DNA of 64,000 nt from Umbilicaria muhlenbergii (taxonomy: Eukaryota; Ascomycota; Lecanoromycetes; Umbilicariales; Umbilicariaceae): positions 3,996,858-4,060,857 of the forward strand of contig KK106982.1 of NCBI GenBank assembly GCA_000611775.1. The letters are read 5' to 3'. Below the pieces are notes generated by a model. That model searched no databases, was not told the DNA's origin, and saw nothing but the letters and a program-made list of their open reading frames with translations. Position 1 is the first letter of the stretch. Each line of letters starts with the position of its first letter. Both the position numbers and the translations under genes were made by a program. Shown here piece after piece: positions 34,685-44,269 of the stretch.

Positions 34685-35242
34685 ATGTCTTCCCCTCCCG
34701 GATACGTATCCGCCTTCGAACACCACGGCACCTGGGATGCCGAAACCCGCAACCACCCAGCCATGGCCTGGATGGAATCCTACACCACCGGCCAAATCGA
34801 CGGCAGGAATTTCTCCGCCCCCTACACCGAATACCACGCCGACGACTTCTCCTTCCAACTCTCCAACGGCTCCGTCGTCCACGGCGGCGCGGAGGCCTGG
34901 GCGGCCGCCGCGCAGGTGTATGCGCCCTTCAAGGCTCATCTGCATGAGCCGGCGTATCTGCTCGTTACGGAGAGAGAGTCGGGGTGGAATATGCTGGGAG
35001 TTGCGAATGTTTATTTTGAATTACCGGGGCCGCCGAGCGAGGAGGCGAAAGTCAAGGACCGTAGTGGGAAAGCGTGGGATGTGGTGGTGCCGTCCAGCTT
35101 TCATTTTGAGTATGTGAAGAGTAGTAAAGCCAAGGAGGGGAGGATCGTGCTGAAGAGCACTAAGATCTACAGCGACACTGCGCCGGTGTTGGTCCAGATG
35201 TTGAAGCGGGGGTTGGTCAAGCCGGAGGATTTGATGAAGTAG
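34685..35242 (+). CDS. SnoaL/NTF2-like fold protein
   Basis: A single-exon gene of 185 residues starting MSSPPGYVSAFEHHGTWDA. Features fitting an NTF2/SnoaL-like cone fold are an N-terminal helix with WMESYTTGQID, a region FSAPYTEYHADDFSFQLSNG in which aromatic and acidic residues would line the pocket, HGGAEAWAAAAQVYAPFKAHLHEP, and a C-terminal strand VVVPSSFHFEYVKSS. There is no signal peptide or membrane segment. Proteins of this fold act as small hydrolases, cyclases or binding proteins, often next to metabolic genes; the actual reaction here is unknown. It is convergent with the purine permease. The 5' leader is C/T-rich, as in well-expressed fungal genes. Confidence 0.75.
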   Translation: MSSPPGYVSAFEHHGTWDAETRNHPAMAWMESYTTGQIDGRNFSAPYTEYHADDFSFQLSNGSVVHGGAEAWAAAAQVYAPFKAHLHEPAYLLVTERESGWNMLGVANVYFELPGPPSEEAKVKDRSGKAWDVVVPSSFHFEYVKSSKAKEGRIVLKSTKIYSDTAPVLVQMLKRGLVKPEDLMK

Positions 35243-35433
35243 GGAAGAGGGCTATGTTGTGGCGATCAATTTGGCCCGCCGCATGGTGCAACACGACAAA
35301 ATTGCCAGGTTTGCGTGAATGTGTGTTATATTGTTCAAACAGAAATGAAACCCTGAGGTACACAAAGTTGGCCAGCTTGAGATGCATTGCTGTACAAACA
35401 GTGCATGCCCTTCTGCCAACATTTTTGTTCAGT

Positions 35434-37254
35434 CTAGCGACCAAATCTCCTCAGCTCTGCCCATCTCAGAGGTGGATAGATGAGGGCAGCCCAGCTTGCA
35501 GATACTGGAAAGCCCAGATCGGCGCCGTTGCCTACAAGCTTGGCAATGGGTCCTGTGAAGTAGACTTGATACCTGTACGCACATAGATCAGCTTACATCG
35601 CTCCGTTGCAGACAGAAATGAATGAGCGCTTACATTGACAATACCGCGCCGACCCAGCCGACCAAGAAAGCGGTAAGTGCGGCGATACCGATTGGGAGCT
35701 TGCTCTGGCTATTCCAGTCTGCCCATTTGTATCCACCTCGCCGACGGCGGAATAAGAACTCTTCCTCCAGAGTCAATGTCACCCACATCATGGTCCAATA
35801 ACCCATCAACGCAAGAAAGTCTTGGAATATGATATATAACTTGTTCCGTCCCGCGCAGGCACACACAGTGTAGACGACAACGGCAAATAAGCTCCAGAAT
35901 ATGCGGGGTACCATCAGGAACCATTTTCCAAGTAGTTGAAAGCTCAAGGCGGCCGAGTACGTAGTAGGGATGTTGTTGGCAATGTTGCCGAGCGCAACTA
36001 TCACAGCGCAGAAGCTGCCGAAGGCCCCCAAGGGCGCATATCCTTCCGTGATTAGAGCCCCGGCCGATACGTCGTTTGCGGCAGCCCAGGAGGGGTTGGA
36101 TGCCACCCCTGAAGCCAAACCGACGCCCAGCAGAACGACAAAAACAAGACTGAAACCGAGGCCTAGGGTGGTGCATAGGAACACCTTCCAACGAGAAGCA
36201 CTGGGCGGGAAGTAGACGAAGAAGTCACACGCAGCGGGCGCCCATGAAACGGGGACAGATGCCGCGAGGAAGAAGAAGCTAAGCCTAGAGAGCGAAGTGG
36301 ATGTTAGCCGCAAGTGTAACACCCAGAGACTTGGAACTGTACTTACTTATCCGCAGACAGTATAGCAGACGAGTCACCGACCGAGGATGTATTCGCCCCA
36401 AAGCGCGGTCCGGCAACTCCAACAAGAACAAACAGAACGAGAACCTGGGGAACGAATGCGTATCTCTCGTACACATGGAACAGCCTTATACCGAACGCCG
36501 CAACTAGCAGGGTGATGACAGACGAGACAATGGTCCCGACAATCACAGTCATCGACCCCCCGGCAACAGCAGACAAAATCTGCCCACACACCAGAGAATC
36601 AATCAACCCATAGCCTAACATAATCACAATGTTCAACAGCACAGCCAGCCTCGACGGCCACCACCCCATCGTGTACCGCGCAACAACGAGCGTCCGGTTC
36701 CCACTCAGCGGCCCAAACGTCGAGATGTACGCTGTTCCAAAAGCGCCGAACAGAGTGCCGAACGTGCCCGTTAGCATCGCATCCGTCAATCCCAGGTTGA
36801 AGACTAAGGGGCCCAGAAGTCCGAGAGTTAGGTTGTTGGCGGTGATGTTGGCGGAGAACCAGATTAGTGCGATCTGCGCTATTGAGCTGTCAATGGCTGA
36901 GATGAACTATACCGCCAGGACGATAAAATATACCATAATCCCCAAAGGTCGTCTTCTTTGCCCGCAGGCTCTCCGGTACCCGCTCAATGCCTCGAGCTTC
37001 GACGCCCGCGAGGGCCTCGAGTTTGTAGGCCCATCGTTGTAGCGCGTTTGTTCGGGGGTTTAGGGAGTTGTGGTGGATGTCGTAGACGCCGCTTGCTTCG
37101 ATATCATCGGGGCGATCTTCCTGCCAGGTCGCGAAGCTCAGTGGGTTTGGTCAATGTTGGTGATGGGCGGTTGGCCACTTACGGATGTGGAAAGTGCGTG
37201 CTCTGCGCGCTTCTCCTCCAGGTTTGGGTCTTCAACTATACGAGTGTCGCTCAT
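35434..37254 (-). CDS. Purine-cytosine permease (NCS1 family, Fcy2-like)
   Basis: Five exons close in frame to 526 residues: 37254-37183, 37120-36934, 36878-36347, 36284-35634, 35572-35434; introns are 55-62 nt with good ends. The soluble N-terminus includes LQRWAYKLEALAGVEARGIE, followed by TM1 with QIALIWFSANITANNLTLG, the NCS1 signature. TM6 and later carry ASVPVSWAPAACDFFVYFP, and the end YFTGPIAKLVGNGADLGF and PPLRWAELRRFGR is the conserved C-terminus of Fcy2-type carriers. The expected role is proton-coupled uptake of adenine, hypoxanthine, guanine or cytosine at the plasma membrane. Substrate specificity is not readable. It is convergent with the SnoaL-like gene. Confidence 0.93.
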
Positions 37255-38170
37255 TGTCGTCGGAAGCTACTGTAAGCTGTGAAGGAGACCGGCGCTGCGA
37301 CTCATGCAAGTACGGCGTGTTATGCAGTGGGAGATGTGTAGCCATCTTTGTGGAGGAGGGGCCTTGCTGTGCCTCTCGGACGCCTGTAGATTATGCTGGT
37401 CTGGGGTGGTCACTGGTGGTGTAGAGGGAAGCGCTGCATGAGGTTATAGTCTAATGCACCGTCCGCACGGCTAACTTTACTTCCGACGGGTCTGACTGGG
37501 TGGCGTTGTGTCTTGTAATCTTAGCCTTATCAATAATGTCCCTTCTCAGCACCCGCATATAGCGAGAAATGAATGGAGGGCCTTTGGCCCATATATCATC
37601 ATTCTTTTGAGGCAAGGCTGCTTTGGATTCAATGAGGCACAAGTGCCCCGGGTTTTGTTAAATCGTAATAACTTTTGATCACAGTCAGGTTTAGAGCAAG
37701 TTAACTGTAGAGATGACGTCTGTACGAATATTAAGAAGCGGGAAGCCAGTAGGGTTCCCTCGTGATCACTGTGAATTTAGCTAATTATTATAAGAGGCTC
37801 TTGAGCCTCCTTACTGCCTCCGGGCTCGCCGCCCATGGATCGCCATATAAAGCTGTATCACAGCCTGGGCAGAAGGACCGGGCGGCGGACTCCTCGGACG
37901 CCTCTGCTGAATAGCAGCGGCGGCATTGGCATCCGCGCATGCGAGTGTCTCGTTTCTAGTCTGGCGGTTCTTCCTGTTGAACGGAGCGATATAGAGGCCA
38001 AATAAATGTATTGTATCTAGCTAAATATCGCTCCAATTGATATAAATGAACGTGTAGAAGCAAGCAATCTTCGTAGAAATCAGGGCTTAATAAATAACCC
38101 CCCATATCGGCTTTCTCGGTGCTCGCGCCTATAGTCGGGCCGAGCGCATGTAGGGCATAATGCCTGCTAC
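37255..38170. other. Intergenic region with degenerate repeat copy 2
   Basis: No intact gene. It contains the second copy of the dispersed repeat (37992-38084). On the minus strand below it is a short open frame with a Cys-rich reading CQCRRC...CPGCD (about 37802-37940), probably part of the same decayed repetitive gene. Confidence 0.45.
37992..38084 (-). repeat. Dispersed degenerate repeat, copy 2
   Basis: Begins AGAGGCCAAATAAATGTATT like 33659-33745. The minus-strand reading ERYLARYNTFIWPLYRSV parallels copy 1. Confidence 0.6.
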
Positions 38171-38173
38171 GGG

Positions 38174-39083
38174 CATATATTGGCTGCTGCAGGGCGGGGC
38201 GGACGAACGATTTTCCGTATGCAACACTTCCGCCTATTGACTCGCCGCTTGGCTTGGAGTTCTACAGGACGCTCGGAGGCGTGGGGGCCGAGATTGGTAT
38301 CCTGCGCTGAGCTTATAGGCTCGGGGGGGGGGTTCGGTGGCCTCTGCTGGACCTATGGGCTCAGGGGTGGGCTTGGTAGCCTCCGCTGGGTCTATGGGCT
38401 CAGGGGCGAGCATGGGTTTCTCACCTGTGCTAGGTGGTGTGGTGGAGAACCGTCTTGTGCCGCCTCAGCTGCAGCGGCGGCAGCTTCAGCCTTCTCTTTC
38501 CGCTTGGCGGCGGCGGCGGCGGCCCATGGGCTTACTAGCGCTCCTATACGCTGATATAGGGACGGAGAAGATGGTCCTTTATTTTCTTCAGCTTGAGCCT
38601 GCCGGACAGCCAGGGCGCGCTCATGCCATGAGCTGGTGAACACTCTCCTTTGTGGGGTATCTACATTGAAGACTGCTTCAGCAGTGATGTTCTGTTCCCT
38701 GGAGCTCCAAAAGTGAAGGTGCTTCAGGGGCTTCCTCTGTACTAGAGTAGCTATCTGATTGAGAGTTTGAATCTGCTACTACATGCTGAGCGGTTTCTGT
38801 CTCTTCAGCTACATGCGCAGCAGAGGCAGCCCGGGTGATGGTAGGTTTCTTCTTGCTTTGGTTCATTTGTACTGCAAGTATCTTGCAATTCTATCAAGTC
38901 ATTGCTTGATGTAGATTTATTTTGGTTTGAACCATGCCCTTGAGCTACGGTTTTATCTGAGGTATCTTTTGATTCCTTTGAGCTATTGTTTGATTTTGTA
39001 TTTATTTGATTTGAACTGTGCCCTTGAGCTACAGACTTGAGACCAGACCCGGAGATACTGGTGCTAATAGAAGACGCGGACAT
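38174..39083 (-). pseudogene. Disrupted low-complexity gene (Ser/Asn-rich, then Ala/Glu-rich)
   Basis: Consecutive minus-strand frames follow one another with short breaks. From 39083: a Ser/Asn/Gln-rich part with SVAQGHSSNQ and TVAQGHGSNQ repeats. From 38866: MNQSKKKPTITRAASAAHVAEE. From about 38690: NITAEAVFNVDTPQRRVFTS, then WHERALAVRQAQAEENKG and an Ala-rich helix. Then comes an imperfect 48-bp minisatellite reading PEPIGPAEATEP, interrupted at a run of about ten C (38321-38332), after which a basic tail (AKRRVNRRKCCIRK) resumes in another frame. The breaks could be introns or frameshifts; the homopolymer one looks like a frameshift or assembly error. I do not recognise the family. Proximity to the dispersed repeats suggests a transposon-derived or multicopy gene. 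Confidence 0.4.
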
Positions 39084-39626
39084 CTTCTATGATAGTCAAG
39101 CCCGAAGACCGAAGACTATATTGATTTACGGTAGATCTGGATGCCGCAGGCCCCAGTCCCCAGTAGATGTATTGTACGGCCGGTCGCAAAGATGACCGGC
39201 CGAAGCTTTAGAACTGAACTAGCAGAGACAGTCAGAGCGCGCAGAAGAGTTTCCTATCACTGTATGTGATGGCAAAAATGGGGGTATGAAGAGTGTTGAT
39301 GAAAGAAGGAGAAGAAAAGCGCGAAGAAAGAAGATGAAAGTTTGTGTGCTCACGGCTCGCTTAGCGAAAATCAAGCGATTCACTTTTGGACATCATCAAG
39401 CGGACATCGTGCGCTTAGGGTTTGCACGATCCCAAAAAGTTCGTACAGGTAGGCAAAAGCTGAATTATTAGATCGCTCGCACAAGATATGGCTATGATAC
39501 ATGAACTCTGGCGTCCCCACCGTCCTTACAAGACACCTCTTGTGACGCCGTTCTGCATGTACCTTATCCCTTCCAAATCCGTCCATATCCTATCTATTCT
39601 TCTAACACCCCGTCCCGTCATCGCCG
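39084..39626. other. Short intergenic region
   Basis: No gene is recognised. It includes the 3' flank of the RGS-LOV gene. Confidence 0.45.
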
Positions 39627-41485
39627 TCACCAGTTCTGGATGATAGTAGCCAACGTCACCACTACGTACTTGACTTGCCCCACCTCGTCCTTCAACGGCG
39701 TCCAATGCGTTGCGAACTTCTCCGTGCCCCGCATAATCATACCGCTCCTCCTGATGCTGAGCACCAGTTCCGCCGAGACGGCGCGGCCCATTCTCAAGGA
39801 GTTCTTGACCTTGTTGCGGAAATCTTTCACGGGGTAGGCGGAGTGTTGCGTAAGCACTTTGAAGATGTCACTGCCGACGAAGTTGGTATCGGCTTTGGGG
39901 TCGACGCAGAGCATGTCCACAACGCCGGCGGAAAAGAATTGAACGGTATAAGCGTCGTATGTTAGGACAAGGTACTGACAGGAGGAGAAGTGTTAGTGTT
40001 AGAAGGGTAGAGGCGGGCAGGTGGGAAGATACCTTGGAGTAGGCGGAATAGAACATTTTCATCTGGTTCTTCAGATTCATCTTCTCGATCCGATTTATCA
40101 GGTCTTGTTCCATCCCTGCTTCGTGTTCTCTGGTGGCGGCCTTGGTGTTGCTTTGACTTCGGAAAGACCTGAAGAAACCTCTTGGGGTTTTGGCGGGTTG
40201 AATAGGTGGTGATACGAGGGTGGCGTCCTCTGCTTCGGCTTCGTCTGATATGGATAGAACGCGGACAATGTCTGACCGGTTGTGTATGGTTGTTGAACAG
40301 TTGATCTGTCCGCCGAGGAAGAAAACTACCCTGCCATGCCGATCCATCAAGGGCGCTGTCTCACGTTAATCTCGGGCCCCCAAGCGGCGTGAACACAACC
40401 CACCAACATAGAGCAAATTCCAAAATGGTTCTCCATTCTTCCGGTAGTTCAAGAGAAGTTCTACTGATTCGCGGTTCGCGTCAATCGCAGTCCGTAGACG
40501 CTTGACAGCAGAGTTGTCGGTGTAGCTGCCTTGGAGGAATCGGCAATTTCGCGGGATGATGTCGGTTCTCGAGTATCCTGTTACTTTGACGAAGCCGTCG
40601 GAAGCATAGACGATTGGGTTATCCGCGATCCTAAGAGGCGTTAGCTTCGATTCGAGGTATTGGTAACACATGGACCTGGGTCCGAATGCGGTGGTCTTAC
40701 GCTGGATTAGTTAAACAGAAACAATCGCCCAGACCTGCATATTTATCCCGATCGAGTGATAATGCCTTTACCGCACTCGTAGTGATCTGATGTTTGACGA
40801 ATCTCGGGTAGACGTCGGTGGCCAAGAGCTTCTCGACGTGCTCTTGTGCGTCGGAAAAGATGAGCTCCATGGCCGGAAGGGTTGTCAGGGTAGTGGTCTT
40901 GATATCGGCGTTCATCCGCTTCATCATGGTTGATGTGAGGTTCAACTGTCTGGGCGCTTCGGCGGAGGTGAAAGAACGGTAGATTTCAGACATGGTCTTG
41001 GTCAGTTCGTCGAGTAAGGTCATATATCGATCCACCTGTAATAGGAGACATTATCGAATTAGCAATGCGCAAGTCCAGTAACTAGTTTTCAAGAAGCTGG
41101 GTCGATGGCGCACCTTGTCCAAGAACTCCATGTTCTCGCCACAGAATCGTGTCTGGCTGAACTTGAGGAGCTGGTGCGCCGTTGTCGGGTTGTGCAAGAC
41201 GATCTGAAAGACCTCCGGGCTGAAGAAGTCGGCGATCTCATTGGACGCGGTGCTCACGCTGGGGTTGTGCGAGGTGGTCGTCATGGCGGTGCTAGTGTTG
41301 GTGTTGTTATTCGACGTTTGCCTTTGGAAGGTCGCTCCTCTCCATTTGATAAGGGTCTGGTCGTCTTCACCCCCGTTTGTCGCGGCTTTGCCAGCATTGG
41401 GACGTCCAGGCGTGTTGTCGGGAGCAGTGCCATTCGCACGGCTGCTGTCAACGCGGGCACCGGCTTGCTGAATCGACAGAGACAT
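39627..41485 (-). CDS. RGS-LOV protein (RGS domain, LOV photosensor, C-terminal PAS), 534 aa
   Basis: Five exons close in frame: 41485-41114, 41035-40701, 40630-40404, 40355-40033, 39974-39627. The RGS domain spans about residues 82-225 (EIADFFSPEVFQIVLHNP, FCGENMEFLDKVDRYMTLLD, YPRFVKHQ). The LOV domain follows at about 236-335. It has the flavin-adduct cysteine at residue 265 in PRNCRFLQG, flavin-contacting Asn297 and Asn307 (LNYRKNGEPFWNLL) and the signalling Gln328 (FFLGGQINCS), so all photochemically important residues are present. A second PAS-like domain fills about 405-534. Fungal RGS-LOV proteins are blue-light flavoproteins thought to couple light to heterotrimeric G-protein signalling, in some cases through membrane recruitment. 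It faces away from a second RGS-LOV-type gene at 44270. Confidence 0.92.
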
Positions 41486-44269
41486 GTTTCAGACAAGTGT
41501 CGATGATGTCAGAGCGGATGTTGGCTGAGAGGGAAGAAGCATTGGATGTTGTTTCGCATGGCAGCTGCCAGATCCAGTCGCACAAGATGCAAGTTTTGGG
41601 ATGAGGGACAGTTGTGGAATACGAGTGGCATGATTTGCGAGTGACAAGCGCGATGCCATGCGATTTGCAATTCGGCGCCGTGCGGGAAGCAGCCGGTGCT
41701 GCCGCAAGGCCACTTCAGGTGCCCCTCGCCTCACCTTGCGCTGTGCGTGGTCTGTCCTTGGCTTGGATGTCCGAAATGATGGACGTTGAGTGGCCGCCTG
41801 GAGGCCCGGGATGCCCCGGTAAGCGGGGGCCTACCTTACCTTAGCATGGCTACGATGTGACTGGAGTCTAGGGCGAAGGTACCTGTACCTTACCTTACGG
41901 AGTAGTCGAGCACTCTAGCTGGTGTTCTGTTGGCCCGTAACCCGTTGGACGACGTTGTAGGGTAATCTCCATCTGTGCATGTTGGACAGTACCTTACTAC
42001 TACCTTAGTAGGTGGACGGTGCATGTCGCAGTCTGCATGCTCCTTCACTTTTCCCCAAAGCCGAGAGGCGAGGAGCACACAGTCACCTCGCCTTGGTGAC
42101 CACAGATACAGTCAGATCACCAGCTGGCCCCGACTGGGAAACACGTCGTCCAATGTCTTCGCTCCCACCAATCTTTGTGGATTCTAAGATTCTAAGATTC
42201 TAAGATTCTAAGATTATCGTTCAAGATCAACCGCGGAAAGGAACGATGAATGTTGTCTGCAATCCTACGGGGGTGTGCCCGCGGTCCGTGGGATCTGTCA
42301 TAGAGTGCACCATCGAGATGGATTGCGAGACTCCATGCCCAACGACTCGATAGATGTAATTACGCTGCTCGGCCGAATCACCAGGACGGGAAGATGAAGC
42401 CACAATATTCCGTAACGCATGACGATCGGACTAGCGAAACAAAGGGTCCAACGACTCCAACGACTCCCACGACTCCCAAGAGGGCGAATGAACAGTCCGT
42501 GCACGTACTACGGAGTCAAGCCAAAGGCATCCCTTACGCCTTGACGGCTGCATCCAGTTTCAGGGCTTCTTAAGGCTGCGACGAGGGATGGAAAGGATTG
42601 CGCCTGGAGTGCATACGGATGATGTTGTGTGTTTTCAATCTCATGCAGCGAGCGACAAGCGTGCAGTGGGCGCAGGCAGCACCGAATCACCTCCACCCTA
42701 CGCACTGGGGTTGCTTCATCGGTATCTAACCATCATCTTCATAGCAACATCAATTTAGGGTTGGCGAGATCAGCTTCCGGCAGTTGAGATTTGAATTCAT
42801 TGGTGCGCAAGTCGGTGCGTAACCTCCACGCTAGAGGTAGATTTCCTCCTACTCGTAGATGGACTGTGTAAGGTAGCGTGTTTGAACTGCGAAAGCCCTG
42901 GAAGCACCTACCTTACCTATCCCTAGCCAAAGGTGCAATAGCAGTCTTTGCCAGCAGTCTTTGCTAGCCGTTTTGGCACCACAACGCTTTGACCGATGTT
43001 CATTCTTCTGTGTTGCCAGTTCAGAGAAGAGAGGCAAAGCGTGGGCGCACCAGAATCCCTGGCGGAATCCACGTTACAGCCAGTCAGCCACATGGGCGTC
43101 CGGTACCTCGCACCGTCAAGCCGGCCGTCTTATCACCTCCTCTGGCCAATCACCTTCTGTCGTCAATCTCAATCTCAATCTCAATCATCCATCTCGACCC
43201 AATTTAGTCAGGGGGATTGTGGGTCAGCACCGAGGTCTGCCTCTGTTCTAGAATTGGCCGATGCCCGATAGCTTCCATCCGCGACAGGCATCACGCTGCC
43301 TTTCTCTTTCTCTTTCTCTTTTTCCTGGCTTCAATCTCACCACCCTGGACCCGCACCGAGGAGCCAATACTAGTCCATCCTAATCCCACACATCCCATGA
43401 TGCCAGATCCCGTCGTTCGCGGGGGCGACCTAACCCAGTCATGACCCTTCGTTCCCATGTGGCATCGCTCTTTAGCTCCATCCTTTCCAGCGTGGGCAGT
43501 CGTACAGAATACGGCATGAGGCCCACGCGATCGTGCCTCCCAAACTTTATCCACACCATACTCTCCCACTACGTACATCACTACCAGAGGCATGAGGGTT
43601 ATTATGCCGGCCTCTGCTGCCCAGCCTGTGTTGGCGGTGCAGCTGTGCTCTCTCTTCGCGCTTGTTAAGATTTTCATCTCTCCGCATTGCGTCGCATTGC
43701 GTCGCATTGCCTTGCGCCTGCAGCGGACATTTTCTGCTGTCTTGTACATTGCACCCTGCTGTTTTCCTATCGACTGGTCCGGGGTACTCCACGTTGGCGA
43801 TCACCAGGAACAATAAATTGACTCGGGCAATAATAATTCGCATGAGATCGGCAATACATTCGCATGTACATGTCTTGTGAGCTGTGATCGCTGCATGTCA
43901 AGCTCCCCTGCTCTCGTCGCTCTAAAACGGCATCTCGTCGTCGACAGCGCCTTGCCATCTAACTGGATTGTCGCATCGAAACATCTCCAATGTCCTCATA
44001 GCTTCTGCAACTAGAGCTTGGCCATTGCCTATCTGGACATGTAAGTAACACCTGAAGCGCGGATCTGAGAACTTCTCAGCATCACCTGCAACGTTTTTCT
44101 GCCTCAGTTCTCGCCCGTTTGTGGTATCTCGCGCATGTGATCCGGATGTGAGACCTAAAGCAAACCAACAGGCACCAAGAGCCCAAAGAGGATTCTCGCT
44201 CTATGTGAATCATCCCTAGCTCGCACCTAGCGGGATCGCAAATTGCGCTACATCGACCCACGCCGAGCG
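41486..44269. promoter_or_regulatory. 2.8-kb divergent intergenic region between the two RGS-LOV genes
   Basis: No gene is recognised. The region is rich in short direct repeats: four to five ATTCTAAG units (about 42181-42214), CAACGACTC-type repeats (about 42449-42475), CTCAAT hexamers (about 43160-43190), CTTTCT repeats (43303-43322) and GCGTCGCATT repeats (about 43680-43712). TACCTTA/ACCTTAC words recur near 41830-42010 and 42900. Its size and position mean it must hold both promoters; which words are regulatory cannot be told from one sequence. Confidence 0.45.
42181..42214. repeat. ATTCTAAG octamer tandem repeat
   Basis: Four perfect ATTCTAAG units end in ATTATCG, within the shared upstream region of the RGS-LOV pair. 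Confidence 0.9.

Noticed and set aside
34480-34947. 155-codon + frame overlapping the SnoaL-like gene start
   Set aside because: The frame runs through the C/T-rich leader and is out of frame with the conserved 185-aa protein.
40581-40640. Pro in place of Gly before NCRFLQG in the 534-aa LOV protein as a loss-of-function sign
   Set aside because: As far as I recall, PRNCRFLQG is usual in this fungal RGS-LOV subfamily, and the cysteine, both Asn and the Gln are intact.
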